Of a DNA stretch of 64,000 nt, positions 19,794-30,198 are shown in pieces. Made by a program: the position numbers and the translations under genes. This DNA comes from Strigamia acuminata (Eukaryota > Arthropoda > Chilopoda > Geophilomorpha > Linotaeniidae): assembly GCA_949358305.1 (NCBI GenBank), contig OX442314.1, positions 806,001 to 870,000 on the forward strand. Direction: 5' to 3'. Numbering within the stretch: position 1 is the first letter of the stretch; every line of letters starts with the position of its first letter. Under the pieces are notes generated by a model that made no database searches, was not told the origin of the DNA, and saw only the letters and a list, made by a program, of their open reading frames with translations.

Positions 19794-20590
19794 GACTCGG
19801 TCGTTGTTTTTGAAGTAGTTCTCCGGGTCCGGGAACATCTCCAGGAATTCCTCAACGCTGAACTTGCTGCAAAACAAATTCAGTAGAAAATGATGACAAA
19901 AATCAATACAAACAACAACAAATCATGAAAAAAACATCAAAAACTGTAAAAACTAAATGAAATAGACAAAATTAGTAGAAACCTTTAGACAAATTTCCGC
20001 TTGACCGCCGCCTTTTGAGCTTCGGCCAACCTCGGATACGAACAGTTTTCCAACCACCCGTTAACCGTCGCGTTGGTGTAATTCACATCGTTCTTCCATC
20101 TCTCCAGAAAAGTGCGCAGGTATTCGGGATCAGCGTCCGGCGGAAAGAGCTCCAAAATCGAGTTGATCTTCTCCAATGTCGCCGAAACATTGTTATTCTT
20201 TTCCGTCGAAATGGAATTAAGCGATGGTTTCCGGCCCATTATTCCCGGCATTCGGGGCTGCATTCGTCACGGGAAAAGGCGCCATTCCGGTCATTCCGAG
20301 GAACTCGCCGATCACAATGCGTACTCGGTTGGGATTCTCGTGAAACGCTTCCAGATACGCGAGGATTTCCTCCCGGCTCTCGTTCAAAACGAATCTGCTC
20401 ACCACCGAATTGATCAACGATTCGTTGATCAATTCGTTGAACTTGTTCGGTGCGTTTTCTTATCTTTCGGGGTGGACAACGGCGCTTTTTCGGATTCAGT
20501 TAGCCGTTCTGCGATCAAACGATCAATGACGATGTTTCTTCGGTTGGGATTCGCTCTCACGGTTCCAATCATCTTGTAAACTTCGTTCGG
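19794..20590 (-). pseudogene. RNF216-like N-terminal fragment, minus strand
   Basis: The same module as at 19117-19617, read on the minus strand. From about 20590 it has ANPNRRNIVIDRLIAERL, then after a frame change EEILAYLEAFHENPNRVRIVI, then after another change INSILELFPPDADPEYLRTFL and VNGWLENCSYPRLAEAQKAA, with a donor at 19982. A second exon, 19866-19794, encodes KFSVEEFLEMFPDPENYF and ends at a GTGAGT donor. The last codon of the first exon before the donor is TAA where the related copy at 44210 has GAA, a nonsense change. With the frame changes this marks a pseudogene. Introns are in the same place as in the copy at 44054-44480. Confidence 0.68.
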
Positions 20591-20923
20591 AGCACTCGAA
20601 GCGAGTTAACGATATTAGTCACTTCCTACAAACAAATTAAATCCATTTTAATTATTTTGTTTCATAGTTGGGACTAATTTACGACGAAATACTTGTGTAA
20701 TGTGGTTGCAATGTGGTTGCAATGTGGTCGCAATGTCTTCTTCTTCTTCGTCTTCTTCTTGTTGCAAGAAGAACCCGAAATAGGCTTTCTTCAGGCCTAG
20801 ATTTTGGAATGGAAGCCAAAAGTTTTGAGATGATCGTTGTTGTTGTGTTTTTGTCTTAAACAAAACAAAATATCGTTCTCATCCTTTATTATTATTTTCG
20901 TCGCAAAATTATTGTTATGATTT

Positions 20924-20958
<35 letters not shown>

Positions 20959-21358
20959 TTCAAAATTTCAAAATTTTCAAAATTTTTGAAACGTCATGGC
21001 CCAGAATGGTCTGTGGTTTCATTTTGACACCATTTGGTATATTTTGACACCAGATGGGGGATGGGAGTGTTAGTAATATTGTTATTTCCTCATGATTATT
21101 ATTTGAGATAGATCGACGCCAATACGATGTAAGGTGAGCAATTTTGCACCAGTTGTTTTTTGTTTACAACTAAAGAAGAAGAATGATACTTACATGTGGA
21201 GTTAGGCCTGGAAACAAAAAGAACAGCGAGGGCGAGAAAACAATGCAGATCGCCTAACAACAGCCGCCATTTTCTACACTTAACCTAGATCTCGATCTGA
21301 AATCCCGGATCAAGTTTGCAAGTTTAAACAATCGCTTATTTAACAAATAGATAATTTA
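20591..21358. other. intergenic with microsatellite
   Basis: No gene is seen. It contains a TTC-rich stretch (20730-20770), an ATT microsatellite at about 20929-20957 and short direct repeats of 'attttgacacca' near 21020-21055. Confidence 0.5.
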
Positions 21359-21533
21359 CTGGCCCAAAAATAAATTTTCTGGACCAAAAATGAATTTTCT
21401 GGCCCAAAAATGAATTTTCTGGCCCAAAAATGAATTTTCTGGCCCAAAAATGAATTTTCTGGCCCAAAAATGAATTTTCTGGCCCAAAAATGAATTTTCT
21501 GGCCCAAAAATGAATTTTCTGACCCAGAAATGC
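21359..21533. repeat. 20-base tandem repeat, about nine copies
   Basis: The unit ggcccaaaaatgaattttct repeats almost perfectly. The outer copies carry changes (ggacc, gaccc, ataaa) and the inner ones appear identical. There are no spacers, so it is a minisatellite and not a CRISPR array. Confidence 0.9.
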
Positions 21534-21849
21534 ATATTTTCTAAAATTTAATTATTTTTTGTTCGAAAATGCATTTATTTTGTCTGAATAAAATCCACTC
21601 TCTGCACAATAGTGCATTTTTCATCTGAATTTATTTCTCATAAAAATGCTTCTATAACCACACCCATCCCCTCGCAGTTCGGAATTTCAAGATGCAACCT
21701 CAAACTAAAGGCTACCGTAGTCACGCGGGATTACTCGGTTGTGATTGGTTACAATTTGTGATTCTTCCATAAGCCACGGGATAAAATCAGACGTCATAAG
21801 TCCGTATAAGTGGTTTCAATTCAATTTCAACACGATTAGTGGCGATAAA

Positions 21850-24546
21850 ATGAATCCAGAACTTGAAAACGTACCGTGTTTAATTTCGTACAAATTAAAC
21901 ACTCATCCACGTGTCCACGAACACACAGTGGACAGAATTATCGTTCTAAACGACGATGTGGTAAAGAAATTGGTCGAATGGTCAATTATTTAAACCAATT
22001 AAATGAAATGGTTTTTCTCTCTCTAGTTTACCATCGGTCGCGCTAATTCCGCCGATTTCGTCATCAAAAATCCAATCGTATCGTCGATCCATGCTATTTT
22101 CACCAGACGTAATGATGTGTGGCACGTGGCGGATGATAACGTATGTAACAATCGCTAAAATGGTTGATTTTTATTATATTCATTTTTTTAAATAATTGAC
22201 AGAGCACGAATGGAGTTTATGTTAATGAGGTGAAATTAGAAGCGCATAATGCCACGAGTCTCAAACATGGCGACACGGTTTGTTTCGGCGAGGAAACAGC
22301 GAGCCGGGAATTGTTATTCACGTTCAAAAGTGACGGGAGCGGAGAGAGTGATAGAGGTCCATCTGGCGGCGATAAAATGAAGAAGGAAAACGAGAGATTG
22401 GAGAAGGAGTTGAAGCGCGTGCAGGATGAATTAAGCCAGCAGAAGAGAAAAGCCGAGGAAACGTTGAAACGGAAACTGAAGCAGAAGGAAGAGGAATTCG
22501 AAAAGAAAATGGCAAAAATTTTATTTTTTTTGATTATTTTTTTAAAAATAATTAATGAAATTAATTTTGATTAATTTTTAGGCGATTGAAAAGGAGAAAG
22601 TTCGGACTCTGCTGGAACGAAAATCGAAAAATGGAAGGAGAAATGGCGGGAAAATAAGATTTGAAAGATTAGTTGACAACATGAAGGGTCAGGTGGACGC
22701 GAATCGATTGCAATTGGAGTTGGCGGAAGACGGCGATAAGAGTCGGTTGGAACGGATGCTCGAAGTGAAGGAGCGACATCTGGCGATTGTGAGCGAGGAA
22801 TTGGAGACGATGGCGGAGAAACACAAAAGTCAAAGCGAAATTGTGTCGAAACTCAGCTCGGTGCTCGAAAGCGAACTCGAGTGCTGTGTTTGTTCGGAAA
22901 TCATAATCAAGGTGATTTTCATTTTGGTTTTAATTTGGTTTTAACTTTCAATTTGATTTGATTTTGATTTTAATTTTAATTTTTAATTTAATTTTAATTT
23001 TAATTTTTAATTTAATTTTAATTTTAATTTTTAATTTAATTTTAATTTTAATTTTTAATTTAATTGTAATTTTAATTTCCAATTTGATTTGATTTAATTT
23101 TCAATTTTCAATTTTCAATTTTCAATTTGAGTTTAATTTTCAAATTTCAATTATTTGATTTCAATTTTCAATTATTTGATTTCAATTATTTGATTTCAAT
23201 TATTTGATTTCAATTATTTGATTTCAATTTTCAATTATTTGATTTCAATTATTTGATTTCAATTATTTGATTTCAATTATTTGATTTCAATTTTCAATTA
23301 TTTGATTTCAATTTTCAATTATTTGATTTCAATTTTCAATTATTTGATTTCAATTATTTGATTTCAATTTTCAATTATTTGATTTCAATTATTTGATTTC
23401 AATTTTCAATTATTTGATTTCAATTATTTGATTTAAATTTTCAATTATTTGATTTAAATTTTCAATTATTTGATTTCAATTATTTGATTTCAATTTTCAA
23501 TTATTTGATTTCAATTTTCAATTATTTGATTTCAATTTTCAATTATTTGATTTCAATTTTCAATTATTTGATTTCAATTTTCAATTATTTGATTTCAATT
23601 TTCAATTATTTGATTTCAATTATTTGATTTCAATTTTCAATTATTTGATTTCAATTATTTGATTTCAAATTTCAATTTTTTGATTTAAATTTTCAATTTT
23701 TTGATTTTAATTTTCAATTTTTTGATTTTAATTTTCAATTATTTGATTTAAATTTATAAATTAATTTGTTTTGATTTTAATTTTGATTTGCTTTTCCAGG
23801 CTGTCGTGTTGAATTGTTCGCATTCGTTCTGCTCGCACTGCATCAACGAATGGAAAAGGGAAAAGTGCGAATGTCCGGTTTGTCGAACGGAGATCACGAG
23901 TGAAACTCCGTCGCGTGTTTTGGATTCGATAATCGACAGCATGGTGGAGACGTGGTCCAGCGAATTAATAACGCGTCGTCGGCGATTAATCGAGAACAGA
24001 ATGAGCATCCAACACCAGCAACCTGTGCAACAACTTCCTGGACCTCTTCATTCTGTGCACGAAGATGATCTTCTAGAATTTTATTTGGAGCAACAATTTC
24101 ATGACCCAGAATTGTCTTGGATTTCCGATTCTTCCGACTCATTCTTGGCTGATGGGGAGGATTATTCCAACCACGATGAAGAAGGAGATGAACAAGAAAT
24201 TGAACAAGAAATTGAACTTGAACAACATGACGAAGAATGTGAACACGAAGACGAGGAATGTGAAGACGAAAACGAGGAATGGGAAGACGTAGACGAAGAA
24301 TTAGAATGTGAACACGAAGAATTAGAATGTGAACACGAAGAATTAGAATGTGAACACGAAGAATCAGAAGGTGAAGACGAAGACGAAGAAGCAGAATGTG
24401 AAGACGAAGACGAAGAATGTGAACACGAAGATGAACAAGAAGAATGTGAACAAGAAGAAGAAGACGAAGAATGTGAAGACAAAGATGAAGATGATGAAGA
24501 ATATGAACAAGAAGAAAATGACTCTTTTGATTCTTATTCAGATTGA
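21850..24546 (+). CDS. RNF8-like FHA-coiled coil-RING E3 ubiquitin ligase
   Basis: A complete five-exon gene: 21850-21960, 22027-22140, 22203-22511, 22582-22911 and 23800-24546. It encodes 536 residues with all introns in phase 0. The FHA domain spans exons 1-3 (FTIGRANSADFVI, SSIHA, STNGVYVNE) and would bind phosphothreonine peptides. A charged coiled coil fills about residues 120-270. A C3HC4 RING lies at 279-316 (C279, C282, C294, H296, C299, C302, C313, C316) with the RNF8-like string LNCSHSFCSHCINEW and a VLDSIID helix after it. RNF8 is a nuclear DNA-damage ubiquitin ligase; by homology this one should be similar. Odd points: intron 3 starts with GC rather than GT, intron 4 is an 888-base AT-rich minisatellite, and the tail is a Glu/Asp/Cys/His-rich repeat (about residues 400-530) not typical of RNF8. 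The start is the first ATG that leads into the FHA. Confidence 0.88.
22912..23799 (+). repeat. intronic AT-rich minisatellite
   Basis: Intron 4 of the RNF8-like gene consists almost wholly of permutations of 'atttgatttcaattttcaatt'. It splits the RING domain after SEIIIK and ends in a clean TTTTCCAG acceptor. The paralogue at 30450-30718 has a related array of different unit (about 29 bases) at the same intron position. Confidence 0.85.
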
Positions 24547-25249
24547 TAAGAAAGATGATGCTTATGTTTAAAAATATTTAATTCTCTCTTAAATCTTACA
24601 TAAAACACCGAAAAATATATTTTTTTTTACTTAAATAGTAACTAACTGTAACATTAAATTCAAGCATTTCATTCACCATCATGAGTTCTACATTTCTTTG
24701 TCTTATTTTGAATTTGTACACATTTTTGTAACTTACAGGCAACATTAAAAAACAATTTACCGTATACACTTGTGCATTGAAAAACATTTTATTTTTAACC
24801 AATGCTCTGTTTTTGTATTTAAAGTGTAGGTTGGCGTCCAAAATGATTTTTATTTCGACCTCCGTATCAAAGGTTGGTCAATTTAAAAGAAAAAAAAATT
24901 GTACTAATTATTTATTATTTTATTTGTTAAACTATTTTTTTCCTCATTTTTTCTCATCAGTTTGAATATTTATTTGTGAAATTGACATTATTTTCAAGAA
25001 TTTATCTGAATTCTTCAATTTTTGTTGACAAACGGATTGGAATTTCAACGTGGCATCTCAAGACTACCGTAGTCATGTGTGTTTATTGTTTGCTCGGGCT
25101 TTATTTGATGTGCGATGGCTATCGTTTCTCCTGTCTTACGTAAATGATAGGCGTAAGTAGCCTTGATACGAAGCGACGTTGCAAGTCCCTACACAAGTGG
25201 TTTTACGTGGTCTTAGCACACATTAGTCCAGGTACACACAGCTGAATTA
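24547..25249. other. intergenic
   Basis: AT-rich sequence without a recognisable gene. The part near 25040-25080 resembles 21680-21725 upstream of the first RNF8-like gene ('ggctaccgtagtca' type words), which marks the start of a tandem duplication. Confidence 0.45.
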
Positions 25250-25357
25250 GAAAATGAATCCGGAAATCCAATCCGGAGCATTTTCAGTTTCGTAGAGAGA
25301 GAGAGAGGTCCATCTGGCGGCGATAAAATGAAGAAGGAAGACGAGAGATTGGAAATG

Positions 25358-25478
25358 TAATCTCGGCTGAACGAAGTGAAGCGGAGCGAAGCGGAGCGAA
25401 CGAGTGAAAGCCGATAACATTCACTCGTGTAATTGGAGGTTTAACAGGAGATGGCGCTACTAGTCGGGTTACGTCAGT
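25358..25478. repeat. left terminal repeat of the DIRS element
   Basis: Starts taatctcggctgaacgaagt and includes 'aagcggagcg' duplicated. Its first 88 bases are repeated in reverse complement at 25670-25757, and its last 40 or so in reverse complement at 30140-30178. Confidence 0.85.
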
Positions 25479-25669
25479 CTTAAAAGCTATCCTGGAAAAA
25501 AGGAAGTGAAGGACAAAATGGAGTCGACGAAATCAACGGTGTTGACGGTAAGCGTGATTTTCGTTCATTTTTAAACATTTAGAACGCTAGGTAGTGATTG
25601 AAAACGAATTAGTTTGTGTTAGATGGAGCTTAGATAATTTAGTTGTGACAAGGGAGGTCGGTGGGTCCT

Positions 25670-25792
25670 GTTAAACCTCCAATTACACGAGTGAATGTTA
25701 TCGGCTTTCACTCGTTCGCTCCGCTTCGCTCCGCTTCACTTCGTTCAGCCGAGATTACATTCACTCTTAGTAATCTCCGGCTAAACAGGAGA
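25670..25792. repeat. internal complementary region of the DIRS element
   Basis: 25670-25757 is the reverse complement of the left end and 25758-25792 the reverse complement of the right end, joined without spacer. This is the template for forming the circular intermediate in the accepted DIRS model. Confidence 0.88.
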
Positions 25793-25889
25793 CTTGAAAG
25801 GTAACTTTTTTCCATAGGATAAAAATAAAAATGTTTTGGAAAAAACAAATTTAACAATTTTTCAGTTTAATCATTTTTTATTTATGAAT

Positions 25890-27029
25890 TTATTTTGGAA
25901 TTGGTCTGTTTAGGACTGATTCCTGAAAAGCATTGTGGTTGACAATTGTTTTGTTGTAGAACCTCGCGAATGTTTGTTCGGAGGTCCAACCGGCAACACC
26001 TAATATTTGTTGTACCGGAATAACACTGGCGGCTGCGCTGGTGGCCGCAGCTCGCGTCGAATGAGCACCAAACTCTTGACCGACGCCGATCTTTTTTTTT
26101 TTTAAAAAATCCTTAATCCATCGTCGCACAGTATCTTTGGTAGGTGCGGCATGGGGTGGTTGTAATTTTAAGAACAAACCATCGTCCTTGCGTAACGGAT
26201 TTGTTTTGGCCAAAAAATCCATCAGGGCCTTGAAAGGGCAGATGGCCCGTTCTTGCAAATAAGGGGCCACTCGAAATACAGTATGGTGTCCAACACGAGA
26301 ATGCTTGTGTAAAGTTTTCGGGTTGAAAATGACCGCGTCAGTTGAGACTGTCATCTCCGAAATTTTAAAACTTTGCAGCGAGCTGACCCTGGCAGCAGTT
26401 GTTAAAGCCAGCAGCATGAGCAGTTTTTCTTGGAGTTGTCTCCAATCGAGATCATCATGCGGCCAGAGTTTTCGCAGGGCGTTCAGAGCTAGGCCCACGT
26501 CCCAAGTGGCCACATAACGTGGTAAGTTCGGCCTTAAATTATTAACTCCTTTTAGAATTCGGGCGATACGATCATCAGCTCTAATTGACGGGTCAATGAA
26601 GCCTGCGGCGGTGATGGCCGCTAAACTTCCCGAAATGGAGGAGTGTGACAAGCCTTCATTGAATCTTGAGGCGATGAAATTTGCGGTATTGACGAGCGTT
26701 AAACGATAGTTTGGGTCAAGACTGGGAGGGAGTGGATTGGAATAAGGTGACCCTTCACCAGAAAATTCCGTCCACCTCTTAATTCCCGCCGTGTACGTTC
26801 TGACAGTTGTCGATCTCCACCCGGCCGAGTACAAGTTGGCAGCGTCCGGCGAAAAGCCTCCTGCGATGAGGTCACTCCACTGACTTTGCAGCCAAGGAGC
26901 TGCAGGGCCTGGAGAGGAAACTGGGCCTCTGGTTGATGAACCAACATCAGATGTTCTGGGGCCGGAAAGGACACTGGTACTGCGACCAAGCAGTCCAACA
27001 GTGGTACAAACCACGCTTGTGAGGTCCAT
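25890..27029 (-). CDS. DIRS tyrosine recombinase
   Basis: 379 residues from ATG at 27029. The C-terminal half is a tyrosine recombinase with R214 in TAARVSSL, H323 and R326 in HSTRAA, and Y358 in ARFYNKT, the R-HxxR-Y set of the family. It would integrate the circular DNA copy in place of a DDE integrase. It overlaps the end of the RT ORF by 331 bases in another frame. The ORF is complete and no catalytic residue is missing. A run of lysines near 309-313 comes from a poly-T stretch at about 26093. Confidence 0.93.
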   Translation of the reverse strand: MDLTSVVCTTVGLLGRSTSVLSGPRTSDVGSSTRGPVSSPGPAAPWLQSQWSDLIAGGFSPDAANLYSAGWRSTTVRTYTAGIKRWTEFSGEGSPYSNPLPPSLDPNYRLTLVNTANFIASRFNEGLSHSSISGSLAAITAAGFIDPSIRADDRIARILKGVNNLRPNLPRYVATWDVGLALNALRKLWPHDDLDWRQLQEKLLMLLALTTAARVSSLQSFKISEMTVSTDAVIFNPKTLHKHSRVGHHTVFRVAPYLQERAICPFKALMDFLAKTNPLRKDDGLFLKLQPPHAAPTKDTVRRWIKDFLKKKKIGVGQEFGAHSTRAAATSAAASVIPVQQILGVAGWTSEQTFARFYNKTIVNHNAFQESVLNRPIPK

Positions 27030-29983
27030 TTTGGTACTACTAGAAGTACCGTGGCTTGATCCTGGCGGATTTTTTGTAAAATCCTAGAAATTAAACAAAA
27101 AGGAGGAAAGGCGTAAGCAAAAGTTTCTTTCCAAGAATGGGAGAACGCATCTATCCTGTAAGCGAAGGGGTCAGGGCCCCAAGAAAAATATTTTGGTAAT
27201 TTATGGTTTAATCTCGTAGCAAACAGATCAATCTCGGGCAGTCCGAATAGGGATTTTAATTTATTAAACATTTTTGGAGATAAGCTCCATTCCCCATCCG
27301 TAGTTAAAAAATTACGCGACAGATAGTCGGCCATAACGTTTTCCTTGCCGGGAATGTGAATTACTGAAAGGTCAATATTTAATCTTTGGGAATCTTCCCA
27401 CACTAGTCTACCAAAATGGTGGAGTTGCTGGACCTTACTGCCCTGGTTCCGGAACACGCTCACTACTGTGGAGCTGTCGGAATGAAACAAAACGTGTTTT
27501 TTGCCGTCAAAGGGGGCAAAAACCTTCCAGGCGAACCAGAGGGCCAAAAGTTCCTTGACATTAATGTGAAAATCATTTTCCTCAGCTGTCCACTGGCCAT
27601 TTGCAGAGCGGGAGTTCCAACTGGCTCCCCAACCCAAATTGGAGGCGTCGGTGAAAACCTCCGTATCCACATCGCGACGGTTTAGATCTTTGGGGGAGAA
27701 ATTTTCTAATTTAGTCCATCTAGACAATTCGGCCTTGATGTCGGGGTAATTTTTAACTAAAGTATTATAGTTGTGGTCATGAAGGAACAACTGTCCTGTT
27801 TTGAAAGATTCCAGGGGCTTTATGTTCCAAAAACCGTCAGAAAGCGCTGGCTCGGCGGAAACTAAATTGCCAATAAAAATGGCCAAATCCTGAATAGAGA
27901 AATTCTCCAATTGGAGAAGGCGTGAAGCTAGCTTAGTTATTTTTACGATTTTCCTTTCTGGAAGTGACACTTCCATTTTTCTAGAGTCTAGTGTTAATCC
28001 TAAAAATTCTATTCTAGTTTTGGGAATAAATTCGGATTTTTCCCAGTTAATGCAGAGGCCTAATTTTTGAAAAAAATTTATTACGTCGATACAGGCGCTT
28101 TTAGCCTCGCAAAAGGAATCACACAGAAAAATTCCGTCGTCCAAATAAGGGATTCCGCAAATCCCCCAAGTCCTCAACTCGGAAAAAACAGGGCACATAA
28201 CCTTAGTAAAGGTCCGTGGGGCACTTGCCAAGCCCATTGGCATTACCTGATATTCGTATAACTGGCCTTGCCACAAAAAACGTACATATTTCTTAAATTC
28301 GTTTTTAATTGGTAACAAATAAAAGGCGTTAGTGAGGTCGATTTTAAACATAAATTGACCCTTTTTCATAAGGTTTATCGCATCTTTAAGCGAGGCCATT
28401 TTAAAATGGAGATATTCTAAGCTCTCGTTGAACTTTTTTAGATTTAAAATTATCCGTACAGATCCGTCCGGCTTGGGGACGGCGAAAATTGGACTTAAGT
28501 ATTCGCCTTCAACGTGGGCGACCTGTTTAATTATGCCTTGCAGGCAAAGCTTGTCCACAGCTTGGGAAATTGCAGAAGTTTCGCTCAGTTTCATTCTATA
28601 TTCCGTTCTTTTAACGTGAACGAGCTTGTCGAAATTTAGATCGAATTTTATGCCCGACAGGGCAGATAATACAAAAGGATTGGATGTGATCTTACGCCAA
28701 ACAGGCAAGTAATATTGTAAATTCCCTGGCTTAAAGGACAGATGCGATATGTGTAAATTAAAGAACAACTCTTTATTTCTTACATTTTCATTTTCAATTA
28801 CAGGTGATTCTGTCGCTACTTCTTGTAGGATTTCCCGCGCTGGTTCTTCCCCCGATCTGCAAAGAGAATCGGAATTAGTAAACTCGGTTACAGGATTAGA
28901 ACAAACAATGTTCATACTATTTTGGCGCTTAAAATCGAAACTTCTTGAGTTGTCTGAGCGCTTGTAATCGTATTTATTATCGTACCTATTGTACGGGTGG
29001 AAGCGGCGGTAATTCTTGTCCCTGTCGGACTTGCGATTTTCGGCTTTATCAAAAGTGGCCTTGGAAGTAACCTTCTTTAATTCGTCGAATTCTTTGATCT
29101 GCTTCGACAAATCCGGGCCAAACAGGTCGGATGGGAAAACAACCTTCCCTTTTGCAAACTGCTTGTATCTAGGTGCGAGCGAGTCCGCGAAGTCCAGACG
29201 TCGGCGTAACGTTAGCGCCGTATTCATTGCGCCCAGCAGCGTCATGGCCTCGGCCAGGTGGATGACCAGTGAATTGGGGTCCAAATTTCCCGCCACTACG
29301 TCCTTCATTGCCGAAGCAAGCGGAATGTAAGCTTTCAAAACGAGCTTTTGATGTTTTAGAGACGTCGTGTCTCTCGACCTTATCCAAGGCTGCACTTCTC
29401 CAAACAGAGTGCCGTCCACTTTAGGCGGGTCCAAGTATTTTGCGTTTTCAGGGATTATTAGCTTTTCAACTAATTGATCCCTAAATTCCGTCGAGGTCTC
29501 AAAAAGCGATTTGCTTACCAAAGCCTCTAATTCGGCGGGCCAGGCGTCGCCAAACTTGGTCTCGGCGCCCAAAAGTTTCGAAACATCCGAAAAACCAACT
29601 TTGGTTGCTGGAGTCGGAGCCGTTGAACCGTCAACTGGCTTGCTTGTGACGACAAGGGGAACTGCGATTGCGGGGTTCAACAACGAAGTTGTCCCGTCAG
29701 TGGCTTTTGGGGTAGGTACAGCACCTGGCCCAGCCATCGCGGTGTTCTGCGGCGAAACGACGACCGTTTTCGCAGTTAGCAAATTTTGCATTATGTCTTT
29801 TAGCTCGTACACAGTGTCGGCTAGACATTCGATCCTATTTTGCATCCTTCTCGGCGAAGGTGGCTCTTCTACGATCTCTTCTTCGTGGTTAGGTTCGTGG
29901 ACCTCCTCATTTTGGAGATTTTGGACCACGTGGTCGTTCAAAGTAGGGAATCCAGAATCGGTAATCATAACTTGGGAATTCAT
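26699..29983 (-). CDS. DIRS Gag-RT-RNase H polyprotein
   Basis: 1094 residues from ATG at 29983. The first 360 or so are Gag-like with acidic and Pro/Ala-rich segments and an Arg/Tyr/Asp-rich basic stretch (about 315-350). RT follows, with SPIFAVPKPDGSVR near 497, FKIDLTNAF near 546 and YLDD at 613-616. RNase H has FTDAS near 777 and ADYLSR near 895. After RNase H a conserved DIRS region begins PEIDLFATRLNHKLP; no separate methyltransferase domain is evident. The last 110 residues overlap the recombinase ORF and look like translated shadow sequence. No stop interrupts the domains, so the element may be competent. Confidence 0.92.
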   Translation of the reverse strand: MNSQVMITDSGFPTLNDHVVQNLQNEEVHEPNHEEEIVEEPPSPRRMQNRIECLADTVYELKDIMQNLLTAKTVVVSPQNTAMAGPGAVPTPKATDGTTSLLNPAIAVPLVVTSKPVDGSTAPTPATKVGFSDVSKLLGAETKFGDAWPAELEALVSKSLFETSTEFRDQLVEKLIIPENAKYLDPPKVDGTLFGEVQPWIRSRDTTSLKHQKLVLKAYIPLASAMKDVVAGNLDPNSLVIHLAEAMTLLGAMNTALTLRRRLDFADSLAPRYKQFAKGKVVFPSDLFGPDLSKQIKEFDELKKVTSKATFDKAENRKSDRDKNYRRFHPYNRYDNKYDYKRSDNSRSFDFKRQNSMNIVCSNPVTEFTNSDSLCRSGEEPAREILQEVATESPVIENENVRNKELFFNLHISHLSFKPGNLQYYLPVWRKITSNPFVLSALSGIKFDLNFDKLVHVKRTEYRMKLSETSAISQAVDKLCLQGIIKQVAHVEGEYLSPIFAVPKPDGSVRIILNLKKFNESLEYLHFKMASLKDAINLMKKGQFMFKIDLTNAFYLLPIKNEFKKYVRFLWQGQLYEYQVMPMGLASAPRTFTKVMCPVFSELRTWGICGIPYLDDGIFLCDSFCEAKSACIDVINFFQKLGLCINWEKSEFIPKTRIEFLGLTLDSRKMEVSLPERKIVKITKLASRLLQLENFSIQDLAIFIGNLVSAEPALSDGFWNIKPLESFKTGQLFLHDHNYNTLVKNYPDIKAELSRWTKLENFSPKDLNRRDVDTEVFTDASNLGWGASWNSRSANGQWTAEENDFHINVKELLALWFAWKVFAPFDGKKHVLFHSDSSTVVSVFRNQGSKVQQLHHFGRLVWEDSQRLNIDLSVIHIPGKENVMADYLSRNFLTTDGEWSLSPKMFNKLKSLFGLPEIDLFATRLNHKLPKYFSWGPDPFAYRIDAFSHSWKETFAYAFPPFCLISRILQKIRQDQATVLLVVPKWTSQAWFVPLLDCLVAVPVSFPAPEHLMLVHQPEAQFPLQALQLLGCKVSGVTSSQEAFRRTLPTCTRPGGDRQLSERTRRELRGGRNFLVKGHLIPIHSLPVLTQTIV

Positions 29984-30139
29984 AATAGAATGTTATAAAA
30001 CTAATAAAGAAACAATTATTAGAAAGGTGTTCGAAAATATGAGATCCTTTAATTAAAAAGGGGAAAAAACGATATAAAAGCAAATTTTTCTTGTAGAGCA
30101 ATTCGAACCTGACCGCGCAACCCGTTAGTAGAACCGGAA

Positions 30140-30198
30140 GACGTAACCCGACTAGTAGCGCCATCTCCTGTTTAGCCGGAGATTACTAAGAGTGAATG
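30140..30198. repeat. right terminal repeat of the DIRS element
   Basis: The sequence from acgtaacccg to agagtgaatg is inverted relative to part of the left end, and its last 35 bases are matched in reverse complement by 25758-25792. Confidence 0.85.

Larger units (their letters stand above)
25358..30198 (-). mobile_element. DIRS-type tyrosine-recombinase retrotransposon
   Basis: A 4.84 kb element with two overlapping minus-strand ORFs (Gag-RT-RNase H and tyrosine recombinase) and no integrase. The ends are inverted relative to each other over at least 37 bases (25438-25478 against 30140-30178). An internal complementary region at 25670-25792 is the reverse complement of the left end (25358-25445) fused to that of the right end (30164-30198), which is the circle junction expected of DIRS1-like elements. 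There is no obvious target duplication, as usual for the class. It interrupts the RNF8-like paralogue. Confidence 0.92.

Noticed and set aside
21359-21533. CRISPR-like regular repeat
   Set aside because: 20-base units follow each other without spacers in a eukaryotic context; an ordinary minisatellite.
24162-24482. Ser/Cys-rich minus-strand ORF
   Set aside because: Shadow of the acidic repeat tail of the RNF8-like gene on the other strand.
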